Assembly: GCA_016197405.1 (NCBI GenBank)
Contig: JACPVR010000005.1
Location: 1-64,000, forward strand
DNA: 64,000 nucleotides
Direction of reading: 5' to 3'
Source of the DNA: Mycobacterium sp.
Lineage (GTDB): Bacteria > Actinomycetota > Actinomycetes > Mycobacteriales > Mycobacteriaceae
The first letter of the stretch is position 1. Each line of letters starts with the position of its first letter. The position numbers were made by a program, and so were the translations under genes. Of the stretch, positions 20,837 through 29,920 are shown one piece after another. Under the pieces are notes generated by a model that saw only the letters and a program-made list of their open reading frames with translations, did no database searches and was not told the origin of the DNA.

Positions 20837-21126
20837 CCCCGGCCGATCTCCAGGGCGAGCTCGGCGATGCGCCCGCCCGACCGGCGCCAGCCGCGGACAA
20901 GCTCTTCGTCGACCTGCACACCGTCGCGGACGATGATGATGCGCCAGCGGGCACCGAGGAACTTCGTCACCAGCCAGAACGGCCACAGGATCGCGAACGG
21001 GATCACCAGCAGCGCCATCGCCCAGCTGAAGAACAGCACATCGACCAGGTCGGTGATATCCGGGAACGGCCACAGCCGGCGGTGCAGCGTCCAGCTGACG
21101 CCGTCGGGATCACGTATCGCGGCCAT
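20806..21126 (-). CDS. Small membrane protein, unknown function
   Basis: This 106-aa protein has one long or two short hydrophobic segments (about residues 28-58, VLFFSWAMALLVIPFAILWPFWLV), followed by a basic region with RWRIIIVRDG and a C-terminal RSGRFVVV. I do not recognise a named domain. The frame is open and of normal codon use, but its 3' end overlaps the alpha/beta hydrolase end by 31 nt. It lies 32 nt downstream of the yebC stop on the same strand. Confidence 0.65.
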   Translation of the reverse strand: MAAIRDPDGVSWTLHRRLWPFPDITDLVDVLFFSWAMALLVIPFAILWPFWLVTKFLGARWRIIIVRDGVQVDEELVRGWRRSGGRIAELALEIGRGYRSGRFVVV

Positions 21127-21158
21127 CGGCTGCCGAACCTAGCGGGCGTGTTGCGGTG

Positions 21159-21914
21159 TCACTCCTCGTCGAGCTGAGCAGCGACATCGTCGGGGATCTC
21201 GACGTTGGTGTAGACATCCTGGACGTCGTCGCTGTCCTCGAGGGCGTCGACGAGCTTGAAAACCTTGCGGGCGCCCTCCAGGTCCACCGGCACGGTGACC
21301 GACGGCTGGAAGCTGGCCTCGGCCGAGTCGTAGTCGATCCCGGCGTCCTGCAGCGCGGTGCGCACGGCGACCAGGTCGGTCGGCTCGGAGATCACCTCGA
21401 AACTCTCGCCCAGATCGTTGACATCCTCCGCGCCGGCGTCGAGCACAGCGGCCAGCACGTCATCCTCGGACAGACCGTTCTTCTCCAGGGTCACCACACC
21501 CTTGCGCGAGAACAGGTAGGACACCGAGCCGGGATCGGCCATGTTGCCGCCGTTGCGCGTCATCGCCACCCGGACCTCGCCCGCGGCACGGTTGCGGTTG
21601 TCGGTCAGGCATTCGACGAGGATCGCCACACCGTTGGGGCCATAGCCCTCGTAGGTGATGGTCTGCCAGTCGGCGCCGCCGGCTTCCTCGCCCGCGCCGC
21701 GCTTGCGGGCGCGCTCGATGTTGTCGTTGGGCACCGAACTCTTCTTGGCCTTCTGGATGGCGTCGTAGAGCGTCGGGTTACCGGCCGGGTCGCCACCGCC
21801 GGTGCGGGCCGCGACCTCGATGTTCTTGATCAGTTTGGCGAAGTTCTTGCCGCGGCGGGCATCGATGATCGCCTTCTTGTGCTTGGTGGTGGCCCACTTG
21901 GAATGGCCGCTCAT
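21159..21914 (-). CDS. yebC: YebC/PmpR family (TACO1-like) protein
   Basis: This 251-aa protein begins [20 protein letters not shown], the invariant YebC N-terminus, and continues with the three-domain TACO1 fold ([19 protein letters not shown], then the acidic C-terminal domain). Family members have been described as transcription regulators and more recently as translation factors easing ribosome stalling. In M. tuberculosis the homolog sits directly beside pdxT; here a 7-kb block separates them. Confidence 0.95.
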   Translation of the reverse strand: MSGHSKWATTKHKKAIIDARRGKNFAKLIKNIEVAARTGGGDPAGNPTLYDAIQKAKKSSVPNDNIERARKRGAGEEAGGADWQTITYEGYGPNGVAILVECLTDNRNRAAGEVRVAMTRNGGNMADPGSVSYLFSRKGVVTLEKNGLSEDDVLAAVLDAGAEDVNDLGESFEVISEPTDLVAVRTALQDAGIDYDSAEASFQPSVTVPVDLEGARKVFKLVDALEDSDDVQDVYTNVEIPDDVAAQLDEE

Positions 21915-22020
21915 CGGCTCGAACCTCTTTCTGCTGCATACATACGCCCGATGAGTCTACGTGGCCGGTCGATCCCGGCAGTTTCACGTTGTGTTGAGAC
22001 TTTTCGCATAAACTGAAACT

Positions 22021-23742
22021 ATGTCGAACCGCGTCCTCAACGGGCCTCAGACCACCGGCCGCGACTATCGCAACCTGTCCGCACCCACGCATGCCGCACG
22101 CCACGACCTCAACGTGGCCGTCACCGTGCGCGACGGAACCCGGCTGCTCGCCGACGTGCACCGGCCCGATGCCGACGGCCGGTTCCCCGCCCTGATCGCC
22201 GCATCGCCCTACCCGCGCCAGATCCAGGACCTGGGTGCGCCGATGGGTTTCATCGAGGCCGGGGTGACCGACTTCTGGGTGCCGCGCGGCTACGCCCACG
22301 TCATCGCCAATCTGCGTGGCACCGGCGGATCGGAGGGCACCTTCGGATTCTTCGACGCACAGGAGCGCCGCGACCTGCACGATCTCGTGGAATGGGCGGC
22401 CGCCCAGCCCTGGTGTGACGGCAATGTCGGCATGATCGGCATCAGTTACTTCGCGATGAGCCAGTTGGAGGCCGCCGTCGAACGGCCCCCGCATCTGCGG
22501 GCCATCTTCCCGGTGGCGGTCACCGCCGACCTGTATGAGGCCGCCACCCATCACGGGCTGGTGAGCTCCTCATTCGTCACCCCGTTCCTGGCGATGGTCG
22601 GGATGACGTCGGATCGCAGCGACGAATTCTGGCGCAGCCTGCCGCTGAAGCTGGCCCGCCACGTGCTCAATACGCCTGCGCTGCATCGCAAATTCGGCAC
22701 CATGAACGGCGAGGCGTCGATAACGATGCTGCGCGAACTACTCAAACTGCCGCACCACCCACACCCCTGGGACGATATGTGGCTCGACATCGTCGCCAAA
22801 CACCCCACCCGCGACGCATGGTGGGACGAACGTGATCTGACCCCACTGCTGGGCGACATCGACATCCCGGTCTACCTCGGATGCGATTGGGAAAACGTGC
22901 CACTACACCTGCCGTCGACGTTCGTCAGCTGGAAAGCGTTGGCGCACAACCCGAATGTGCGGATGGGCTTGCTGGACCGGTACGGACTGACCTGGCCCTG
23001 GGAGAGCCTGCACACCGAAGCGCTGGCGTGGTTCGACCACTGGCTCAAAGGTGCCGACACCGGAATCGTCGACGGCCCGCCCATTCGGTACGCCCTGCCC
23101 GGTGCCGACACCTGGCGTACCGCAACGCAGTGGCCGCCGGCCGGTGTCACCCACCGCGCGCTGGCACTGCGCGCCGATGCCCAGTTGCTCGAAGACGAGG
23201 GCCCCGCCGGCCACCGGGAGTTCCTGACGCTGGGCGCCGGACTGAACCGGGCCAAACCCAGCGCCATCGATCCCCCGGCGACGCTCACCTGGACCACCGG
23301 AGCACTGCCCGAGGATCTGGACATGGTCGGCGAGATCGAGTTGACGCTCACGGCGTCGGCGACCGCACTGGACACCGCGTGGATCGCCACCCTGCGCGAT
23401 ATCGCACCCGACGGCAGTGCCACCGAGGTGACGGCGGGGTGGTTGCGTGCCAGCATGCGCGAGGTCGACGAACAGGCCAGCCGCCCCGGCGCCCCGGTAC
23501 TGCCCTGCCGGCGCGCCGTCGGGGTGCCGGTGGGGCAAACCGTCTCTTATCGAATCCCGTTGGTGCCCAACGCACACCGGTTCGCCGCCGGCCACCGCAT
23601 AGCGCTGGTGCTCAGCAGCGACGACCAGGACCCGCAGGCACCGGCGATCATGGGTTTCCGGCACGCGTCGGTGGGAACCAGCAGCCTCAACACCGTGTAC
23701 TCGACGTCACGGCTGCTGCTCCCGGTGATTTCGGCGTGTTAG
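22021..23742 (+). CDS. CocE/NonD family hydrolase
   Basis: This 573-aa alpha/beta hydrolase has the X-Pro dipeptidyl-peptidase-like domain organisation. The nucleophile serine is S142 in MIGISYFAM. It is preceded by VIANLRGTGGSEG and FDAQERRDLHDLVEW, which are typical of the CocE family. The C-terminal third (about residues 320-573) is the jelly-roll PepX_C domain, with the characteristic HRIALVLSSDDQD. Such enzymes cleave acyl esters or amides. The last residues, PVISAC, are encoded by a repeat that also ends the monooxygenase gene at 29301. The stop overlaps the convergent permease stop by 4 nt. It opens the accessory block between yebC and pdxT. Confidence 0.9.
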   Translation: MSNRVLNGPQTTGRDYRNLSAPTHAARHDLNVAVTVRDGTRLLADVHRPDADGRFPALIAASPYPRQIQDLGAPMGFIEAGVTDFWVPRGYAHVIANLRGTGGSEGTFGFFDAQERRDLHDLVEWAAAQPWCDGNVGMIGISYFAMSQLEAAVERPPHLRAIFPVAVTADLYEAATHHGLVSSSFVTPFLAMVGMTSDRSDEFWRSLPLKLARHVLNTPALHRKFGTMNGEASITMLRELLKLPHHPHPWDDMWLDIVAKHPTRDAWWDERDLTPLLGDIDIPVYLGCDWENVPLHLPSTFVSWKALAHNPNVRMGLLDRYGLTWPWESLHTEALAWFDHWLKGADTGIVDGPPIRYALPGADTWRTATQWPPAGVTHRALALRADAQLLEDEGPAGHREFLTLGAGLNRAKPSAIDPPATLTWTTGALPEDLDMVGEIELTLTASATALDTAWIATLRDIAPDGSATEVTAGWLRASMREVDEQASRPGAPVLPCRRAVGVPVGQTVSYRIPLVPNAHRFAAGHRIALVLSSDDQDPQAPAIMGFRHASVGTSSLNTVYSTSRLLLPVISAC

Positions 23743-23749
23743 GCCACGC
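23721..23749 (+). repeat. 29-nt repeat, half of the palindrome found at 29286-29334
   Basis: These 29 bases are identical to 29280-29308. They cover the last codons and stop of the CocE gene and, on the other strand, the last codons of the permease. The following bases TCC are the complement of the GGA loop of the second copy, and GCGGCTGG after that is a decayed start of the other arm. This copy therefore looks like a degenerate, inverted version of the full palindrome. Confidence 0.8.
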
Positions 23750-24767
23750 TCCGCGGCTGGGAGGCCATCGTGAACACCGCCGCGACGATGATCACCAGAC
23801 CCTTGATGATGGTCTGTGTGTAGTCGGCGGCGCCGATCTGGTTGAGCCCGTTGGACAGCACGGTGAGGATCAGTACACCCAGCACCGTGCGTCCCACCCC
23901 GCCCACACCACCGGACAGCGCGGTACCACCGATGACGATCGCGGCCACCGAGTCCAGCAGGATCGTCGAACCCAACGTCGGCCCGGCAGCACCGAGCTGC
24001 GCAGTCAACAGCAGACCGGCGATGCCGGCGGTGATACCGGAGACCACCAGCACCAGCACCTTGACCCGCCGGGTACGAACGCCGGCGAGTTCGACGACGC
24101 GCTCGTTGCCGCCGATGGCGTACACGTACAGCCCGAACCGCGTGCGGCGCGCCAGGAATCCGACCACGAGCAGCGCCACCAGGGCGATCAGCGCGGCGTT
24201 CTGGATATTGGGGATGAGCTGACCGATCGCCAGATCGCGGATGCCCTGATTGGTGAAGTTGATGGTGCTGCCCTGCAGGATCGTCAGGCCGATACCGGCG
24301 AACAGCGACAACGTGCCCAGCGTCGCGATGAACGACGGAACCCGGCCGTAGGCGAACACCACACCGTTGATCAGCCCGATGGCCGCTCCCACCGCGATCG
24401 CTATCAGCAGGATCACCAACGGATTTCCCAGACCCTCGTTGATCAAGGAAGCCAGCACCGCGCCGGTCAGCAGTGCGATCGATCCGACCGAGAGGTCGAC
24501 GCTGCCCGCGACGATCACCAGGGTGGCGCCCAGCGAGGCCAGCAGCAGGATGCCGGCCTGCCCGCTGATCAGTGTCAGGTTGGCCGGGGTGAAGAACGCC
24601 TCGGCGGTCACCGCGAAATACCCGACGAGGGCCAACAGCGCCGCCACCGGCAGCACATCGCGCACCAGGTTGAACCGGGTGTTGAGCTGACGGGCCAGGC
24701 CGGGTGCCGGGACGGCGACGTCGGTCTGGATCGGCGGAGCGGGGGCGGGTGTCAGTTCGGTGGTCAT
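23739..24767 (-). CDS. Ribose/sugar-type ABC transporter permease
   Basis: This 342-aa permease belongs to the RbsC/branched-chain (BPD_transp_2) family. About nine to ten membrane segments run from residue 37 onward. LVIVAGSVDLSVGSIALLTGAVLA and SFIATLGTLSLFAGI are typical of RbsC, and LGSTILLDSVAAIVIGGTALSGGVGGVGRTVLG near the C-terminus is the family signature. It forms the membrane channel for the neighbouring ATPase and binding protein. The start lies 4 nt after the ATPase stop. The C-terminus is encoded within the repeat at 23721-23749. Confidence 0.92.
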   Translation of the reverse strand: MTTELTPAPAPPIQTDVAVPAPGLARQLNTRFNLVRDVLPVAALLALVGYFAVTAEAFFTPANLTLISGQAGILLLASLGATLVIVAGSVDLSVGSIALLTGAVLASLINEGLGNPLVILLIAIAVGAAIGLINGVVFAYGRVPSFIATLGTLSLFAGIGLTILQGSTINFTNQGIRDLAIGQLIPNIQNAALIALVALLVVGFLARRTRFGLYVYAIGGNERVVELAGVRTRRVKVLVLVVSGITAGIAGLLLTAQLGAAGPTLGSTILLDSVAAIVIGGTALSGGVGGVGRTVLGVLILTVLSNGLNQIGAADYTQTIIKGLVIIVAAVFTMASQPRSVA

Positions 24768-24771
24768 TGCC

Positions 24772-26349
24772 TCATCCAGTGGTCGTAGGGGTGGCGACGG
24801 TGGCGCCGGGGATCATCAGCGCGATCAGGTCGTGTTCTTGTGGTTTGGCGTCCGCCGGCGCGGCGACATCGGCGACCACCCGGCCACCGGTGATGACCAC
24901 GACGCGGTTGGACAGCCCGATGAGCTCGGGCAGGTCGTCACTGACCAGGACGACCGAGGTGCCCGAGGCCGCGACGGTGCGTAGCAGGTCGTAGATGCCC
25001 TCACGGGCGCCGGTGTCGACACCCTGGGTCGGTTCGTCGAGAACCAGCACATCCGGTTGGCGCAGCAGCCATTTGGCGATCAGCACTTTTTGCGCGTTGC
25101 CACCGGACAACGAGGACACCGGCGTGTCCAGATCCTGGGTGACGATGCCGAGTTCGTCGACATAGCGCTGTGCGACCTTGCGGGCGCGCCCGAGCGCCCA
25201 CAGACCGGTCCGGCGGGTGGCGAATGTGTCGTGCAGTGACGCCAGCTGGATGTTGTCGACGATCGACGAGGACGTGATGAGGCCCTTCTCGGCCCGATCC
25301 GGTGGAACGTAGGCGATTCCGGCGCGGACGTGATCGCCGATGCCACCGGTGATCTCACGACCTTCGAGCAGCACGCGGCCCGAACTCGGTTGCACGACAC
25401 CCGCGATGATCTCGCCGAGCACCCGCTTACCGGAACCCTCGGTCCCGGCCAGTCCGACGATCTCACCGGGCGCGACCTGCAGCGAGGCATCTTGCAGAAT
25501 GCCTGCGCCGGAGATGGATTCGACGATCAACCGCGGGGCGGTGTCGGCCGCGACGGCATGCTGGAGGTGTTCGCGGTAATAGTTGGCGGTCCGGATGCGC
25601 CCCACCATGAGGCGGTGCAGTTCGTTCTCGTCGGTGCCCGCGGTGGGCCGGTCGGCGACCGACTCACCGTCCTTGAACACCGTGATCCGGTCGGTGGTGG
25701 CCAGAATCTCCGGCAACCGGTGCGAGACGAAGACCACCGAGGCGACACCGCGCAACTGCTGCAGCAGCAACAGGAAGTTGTCCTCGTGTTCGGAGTCCAG
25801 CGCCGTGGTCGGCTCGTCGAAGAGCACCACCGGGCGTTCGACTTCGAGCAGCTGAGCCAGTGCCGTCACCCGGGCGATGTCGACGCTCTGCTTCTGTCCC
25901 GGTGTCAGCCGGCCTGCGGGCGCCCCCACGTCGACACCGTCGACCCCAGCCTTCTCCAGCGCCGCCGAGGCGGCCCGGCGCAGTGCCCTCCGGTCCAAAC
26001 CTCCGCTGCGGGAACGGAACAGTCGCTCCCAGCCGAAGAAGACGTTTTCGTAGACGGCGAGCGAATCCACCAGTGCGGCGTCCTGGAAAACCCGGAAGAT
26101 GCCGAGCCGGTTGGCTTCCTGATAGGTCTTGGGTGCGATCTCGGAGCCGTCGAGCGTCAGCGAGCCGGAGTCATACGGCAACACACCGGAGATGATGTTG
26201 AGGATCGTGCTCTTTCCGGCACCGTTCTCACCGATCAATCCGACGACTTCACCGTCGCCGACGGACAGATCGACACCCTTGAGCGCGCGATTGGCGCCGA
26301 AGGACTTCACGATGCCGCGGGCCTGCAGCCGCGGTTGCACATCGGTCAT
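24772..26349 (-). CDS. Sugar-type ABC transporter ATP-binding protein (RbsA-like)
   Basis: This 525-aa protein holds two nucleotide-binding domains in tandem, as in RbsA/MglA. Domain 1 has Walker A GENGAGKST and a Walker B region ending VVLFDEPTTALD. Its signature loop reads LTPGQKQ rather than LSGGQ. Domain 2 has a degenerate Walker A GTEGSGKRV, as is usual in this family, an intact LSGGNAQKVLIAKWLL and VLVLDEPTQGVDTGA. It lies 3 nt downstream of the binding-protein gene and 4 nt before the permease, forming one transcription unit. Confidence 0.93.
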   Translation of the reverse strand: MTDVQPRLQARGIVKSFGANRALKGVDLSVGDGEVVGLIGENGAGKSTILNIISGVLPYDSGSLTLDGSEIAPKTYQEANRLGIFRVFQDAALVDSLAVYENVFFGWERLFRSRSGGLDRRALRRAASAALEKAGVDGVDVGAPAGRLTPGQKQSVDIARVTALAQLLEVERPVVLFDEPTTALDSEHEDNFLLLLQQLRGVASVVFVSHRLPEILATTDRITVFKDGESVADRPTAGTDENELHRLMVGRIRTANYYREHLQHAVAADTAPRLIVESISGAGILQDASLQVAPGEIVGLAGTEGSGKRVLGEIIAGVVQPSSGRVLLEGREITGGIGDHVRAGIAYVPPDRAEKGLITSSSIVDNIQLASLHDTFATRRTGLWALGRARKVAQRYVDELGIVTQDLDTPVSSLSGGNAQKVLIAKWLLRQPDVLVLDEPTQGVDTGAREGIYDLLRTVAASGTSVVLVSDDLPELIGLSNRVVVITGGRVVADVAAPADAKPQEHDLIALMIPGATVATPTTTG

Positions 26350-26352
26350 CGG

Positions 26353-27699
26353 CTACACCTTCTGAAAGGGGGACGGTGCCAGGACGGGGGTTCGGTAATG
26401 CGCCTTGTAGAGCTCGCGGACGCGTTCGAAATCGCCGTTGCGCTGCGCGGTCAGGTAGGCCTGCGGGTAGGCGAAGCCCTCGGGCTTGGGCACCCCGGGC
26501 CAGATGGTCTCCAGATCCTCGACGGGATAGCCGGCGAACTGCAGATCGAAGTCGTCGGGATGTTCGACTCGTGACAGCTTGCGCACATCGAAGGATTCCT
26601 CGATCGGACCGTCGACGTAGCGCGCCTTGAACGGCGCGACGTTGTCCTTGGTGATGATCTCGGCGTGCCAGCCGTAGAACCGCTCGGCCGGTTCGGGTGT
26701 CCAGCCGTTGAGTCGATCGTGGAACTGCGCGACCGTCACGAACGAGGGATAGGCGGGCACGTTGCCGGTGGTCACCAATTGTCTTCCGCTGACGACGCGT
26801 TCGATACCGGCGGTGGAACCGTTGGCCCCGACGACGAAGACGTCCTTGCCGGGCACCTTGCCCGCCGCCTCGATACCGGCGACCACACCGGTCGCCGCGT
26901 CGTCGTTGACCGCCACGATGCCGACGGTGTCGGGATAACGCGCCAGCAGCGTCGCCGCGGCCCGCTGTGACAGGTCGGCGTCGTATTTGGCGTGCAGTTC
27001 TCCGGCGAAGGTGATCTTCGGGTACTTCTTCAGGGTGTCGTATACCGCGAGCCGGCGTTGCACCTCGCACCCGTCGATCGACGGGTGATAGCCGCCGACG
27101 CGAACCACGGTGCCCTGCTCCCCGATCTGCTTGGCCAGCACGTCCACCGCCTTGCCGACGGCGACGTATTCGTCGGGCATCAGGAAGGTGTTGAACTTGT
27201 TTCCGTCGTCGTCGCTGTGCCACGGCGTGTACCAGGCCGGCGAATTCCAGGCGGCCTGGAACAGCACCCCGCCGTCGTTCGAGTCGTGCGCCATGGTGGG
27301 CAGCGCGCCGGGATCGTTGAGGCCGACGAAGATCGCCGTGGTCTTCTGGGTGAGCAGCTGGTTGAACTGGTTGGACTGCACCGCGGCATCGCTCTTGCCG
27401 TCGAGAACGACGCTCTTGTAACCCAATTGGCTCGCGGCAGCCTGGTAGGCCTTCGCCCACTGCACCTGGTAGTCACCGGTGGCCGACCAGTTCAGCAATG
27501 CGAACTGCCCGTCGGTGTATGCCACCGCACCGTTGCTGGGCGCGCCGCTGCGCCTGCCGACCGCGGCCAGCGTGCCCGCCGTCGCGGCCACCGCCGCGCT
27601 GCCGGCCAGCAGTTTCACGAACTGGCGCCGCCCGAGCCCGTAGGTGTCGAGGCGCTCCAGCACCGAGTCGACGGCGCGGCGCTCGTCATGTGGACTCAT
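26353..27699 (-). CDS. Tat-exported sugar-type ABC substrate-binding protein
   Basis: This 448-aa binding protein has a Tat signal at residues about 24-36 (GRRQFVKLLAG) followed by an Ala-rich hydrophobic stretch. It is therefore probably exported folded. The mature part is a periplasmic-binding-protein-like I domain (NQFNQLLTQKTTAIFVGLNDP, VGIVAVNDDAATGVVAGIEAAG). I chose the ATG at 27699; the ATG at 27720 is a possible alternative. A longer frame to 27942 overlaps the divergent monooxygenase start. The Tat route and co-location with an LLM monooxygenase are less usual for a plain sugar transporter, so the ligand may not be a simple sugar. Confidence 0.88.
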   Translation of the reverse strand: MSPHDERRAVDSVLERLDTYGLGRRQFVKLLAGSAAVAATAGTLAAVGRRSGAPSNGAVAYTDGQFALLNWSATGDYQVQWAKAYQAAASQLGYKSVVLDGKSDAAVQSNQFNQLLTQKTTAIFVGLNDPGALPTMAHDSNDGGVLFQAAWNSPAWYTPWHSDDDGNKFNTFLMPDEYVAVGKAVDVLAKQIGEQGTVVRVGGYHPSIDGCEVQRRLAVYDTLKKYPKITFAGELHAKYDADLSQRAAATLLARYPDTVGIVAVNDDAATGVVAGIEAAGKVPGKDVFVVGANGSTAGIERVVSGRQLVTTGNVPAYPSFVTVAQFHDRLNGWTPEPAERFYGWHAEIITKDNVAPFKARYVDGPIEESFDVRKLSRVEHPDDFDLQFAGYPVEDLETIWPGVPKPEGFAYPQAYLTAQRNGDFERVRELYKAHYRTPVLAPSPFQKV

Positions 27700-27921
27700 C
27701 GGCCTGTGGTGTCCTTCCATCTGATGTTCCGACGCAAACCGTAACGTCGACGGCGCGACGATCCGATGGTCCTGCTCAGCGTGAGAAATATGCCAAAACA
27801 ATGTGCGGCACAATGCAATACCGGGCCGTTCAGGACCCCGTTCGGGGGGTGCGATCCGAAAGCGGCGCACGGTGATCGAAACCCTTCTCACCGATGCAGG
27901 CCTGCCGCAACGATATTCGCC
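27700..27921. promoter_or_regulatory. Divergent control region of transporter and monooxygenase
   Basis: This 222-nt region separates the divergent binding-protein and LLM monooxygenase genes, so it must contain both promoters. It is visibly richer in A/T around 27785-27825 than its surroundings. It contains the palindrome TGTGCGGCACA (27802-27812), a candidate operator, and a short CCCC-GTTC-GGGG stem at about 27837-27848. No regulator gene is adjacent. I could not assign hexamers with confidence. Confidence 0.45.
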
Positions 27922-29301
27922 ATGACCGCTCCCCACCTGCACTTCTCGGCGTTCGTGATGAACACGACCTCACATATCCTGCAGGGGTTGTGGCGCAGGC
28001 CAGAGGCCGAGCAGACCAACTTCAACGACCTCGAGCACTGGGTGGCGTTGGCCAGGGTGCTCGAGCGCGGCAAGTTCGACTTCATCTTCTTCGCCGATGT
28101 CGTCGGTCTCTACGGCGATTACCGCGGGTCCTATGAGAAGTACGTCGAAAGCGGTCTGCAGATACCGTCGAACGACCCCAGTGTCATCGCCTCCGCGATC
28201 GCTTACAACACAACAGATCTCGGTATCGCGATCACCAGCTCGGTGTTACAGGAGCATCCGTTCAACTTCGCCCGCAAGATCTCCACCCTCGATCACGCCA
28301 CCAAGGGCCGGATCGCCTGGAATATCGTCACCAGCGGTCTGGAGAACAGCGCACGCAACTTCGGCTACGACGCCCTGGAAGAACATGACGAGCGCTATCG
28401 CTGGGCGCAGGAGTATGTCGACGTCACCTACAAGTTGTGGGAGGGCTCCTGGGACGACGGCGCACTGCTGCAGGATCGCGACCGTGGTCTGCACGGCGAC
28501 TACGGCAAGATCCACAAAATCCACCACGAGGGCAAGCGTTACCGCGTCGAGGGCCCGCATCTGGTGGCGCCCTCACCACAGCGCACGCCGGTGCTGTTCC
28601 AGGCCGGCTCGTCGACGGCGGGCCGCGATTTCGCCGCCCGCAATGCCGAGGCGCAGTTCATCATCGCGCCCGGACCGCAGCAGGCGGCAGCCCTGATCGC
28701 CGACACCCGCCGCCGCGTCGTCGAGTTCGGCAGAAGGCCGGCCGATCTGAAGTTCTTCCAGGGGTTGCACTTCGTGGTGGGTAGCACCGAGGAGGAGGCC
28801 CGCCGCAAGGAGGCCGAGCTGGACGAGTCGATAGACCTCGACGGTATGGTCGCCCACCTGTCCGGGGCGGTCGGATTCGATTTCGGTGAGTATTCACTCG
28901 ACACCCCGATCGGGGATATCGCCGATACGAACGGAACCCGCAGCATCGTCGCCTGGGTCCAGGAGTCGGTCACCGGCCGGGAGGCCACGGTCCGCGATCT
29001 CGGACTGCTACAGGGCCGCAACTCGCGGGTGGTGGGCACTCCGGAATCCATCGCCGACACCCTGGAGGTCTGGCGCGATGCCGGGGTGGACGGTATCAAC
29101 GTCGTCAACGCGACCATTCCGGGCAGCTACACCGAGTTCGTCGATCACGTGACACCTGTTCTGCAGCAACGCGGTCTGGCGCAACGGGACTACTCCCCCG
29201 GAACCACCCGGGCCAAGCTCTTCGGCACCGACCGCGTCGACGAACGCCACCCCGCCGCACGCTACCGCGGTGCCTTCACCCCGGTGATTTCGGCGTGTTA
29301 G
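27922..29301 (+). CDS. LLM-class FMN monooxygenase, NtaA/SnaA/DszA family
   Basis: This 459-aa luciferase-like protein begins LHFSAFVMNTTSHILQGLW. It contains ARVLERGKFDFIFFADVVGLY, FNFARKISTLDHATKGRIAWNIVTS and PVLFQAGSSTAGRDFAA, the landmarks of the NtaA/SnaA/DszA/SoxA group. Members use reduced FMN from a separate reductase to oxidise nitrilotriacetate, sulfones or other N- or S-containing compounds. No dedicated flavin reductase is adjacent. I chose the ATG at 27922; an in-frame extension to 27766 is not protein-like. The C-terminal PVISAC comes from the palindromic repeat. Divergence from the ABC transporter suggests that the transporter imports its substrate. Confidence 0.9.
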   Translation: MTAPHLHFSAFVMNTTSHILQGLWRRPEAEQTNFNDLEHWVALARVLERGKFDFIFFADVVGLYGDYRGSYEKYVESGLQIPSNDPSVIASAIAYNTTDLGIAITSSVLQEHPFNFARKISTLDHATKGRIAWNIVTSGLENSARNFGYDALEEHDERYRWAQEYVDVTYKLWEGSWDDGALLQDRDRGLHGDYGKIHKIHHEGKRYRVEGPHLVAPSPQRTPVLFQAGSSTAGRDFAARNAEAQFIIAPGPQQAAALIADTRRRVVEFGRRPADLKFFQGLHFVVGSTEEEARRKEAELDESIDLDGMVAHLSGAVGFDFGEYSLDTPIGDIADTNGTRSIVAWVQESVTGREATVRDLGLLQGRNSRVVGTPESIADTLEVWRDAGVDGINVVNATIPGSYTEFVDHVTPVLQQRGLAQRDYSPGTTRAKLFGTDRVDERHPAARYRGAFTPVISAC

Positions 29302-29334
29302 GCCACGCGGAGCGTGGCCTAACACGCCGAAATC
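29286..29334. terminator. Perfect 23-bp-stem palindrome between convergent genes
   Basis: Positions 29286-29308 and 29312-29334 are perfect reverse complements around a GGA loop. The left arm holds the last five codons and the stop of the monooxygenase. The right arm ends one base before the pdxT stop at 29336. It can act as a bidirectional terminator for the two converging genes. The left arm recurs at 23727-23749, so it is a dispersed repeat and not a simple local terminator. Confidence 0.85.
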
Positions 29335-29335
29335 G

Positions 29336-29920
29336 CTAGAGGGAGTCGACGAAGAGCTGGTGGATGCGACGGTCGCCGGTCACCTCGGGGTGAAAGGCCG
29401 TCGCGAGCACCGCGCCGTGGCGTACCGCGACGATGTGGTCATCGGCGCGGGCCAGCACCTCCACACCGGGGCCGACACGTTCCACCCAGGGCGCCCTGAT
29501 GAAGACCGCCCGCACCGGCGAATCCAGTCCGACGAAGTCGATATCGCCCTCGAAGGAATTGACCTGCCGACCGAAAGCGTTGCGCCGCACCGCCATATCG
29601 ATACCACCGAGTGCGATCGCGGCTCGCCCCTCGACGCCGGCGTCGAGGATCTCCGAGGCCAGCAGGATCATGCCGGCACAGGAGCCGTAGGCCGGCATAC
29701 CGTCGGCAAGCCGGGCCCGCAGCGGTTCCAGCAGGTCGAAAACCCGTAGCAGGTGGCTGATCGCGGTCGACTCCCCGCCCGGTATCACCAGACCGTCGAC
29801 GGCGTCGAGTTCCTCCGGGCGGCGCACCGTGACGGCCTGCGCACCGGCGGCCGTCAGCGCGGCCAGGTGTTCGCGGGTGTCCCCCTGCAACGCGAGGACA
29901 CCGACCCGCGGTGTGCTCAC
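29336..29920 (-). CDS. pdxT: Pyridoxal 5'-phosphate synthase glutaminase subunit PdxT
   Basis: PdxT (194 aa) releases ammonia from glutamine for PdxS. The catalytic triad is visible: C81 in [12 protein letters not shown], and H177 and E179 in [19 protein letters not shown] near residue 45 is the oxyanion region. I chose the GTG at 29920, which overlaps the tesB stop in a GTGA tetranucleotide and gives the usual PdxT length. The frame extending to 30100 overlaps tesB and is not PdxT-like. Confidence 0.95.
   Translation of the reverse strand: MSTPRVGVLALQGDTREHLAALTAAGAQAVTVRRPEELDAVDGLVIPGGESTAISHLLRVFDLLEPLRARLADGMPAYGSCAGMILLASEILDAGVEGRAAIALGGIDMAVRRNAFGRQVNSFEGDIDFVGLDSPVRAVFIRAPWVERVGPGVEVLARADDHIVAVRHGAVLATAFHPEVTGDRRIHQLFVDSL

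Noticed and set aside
22881..24788. 635-codon plus-strand frame across the CocE and permease genes
   Set aside because: Arg/Gly/His/Gln-rich composition and overlap with two well-supported genes.
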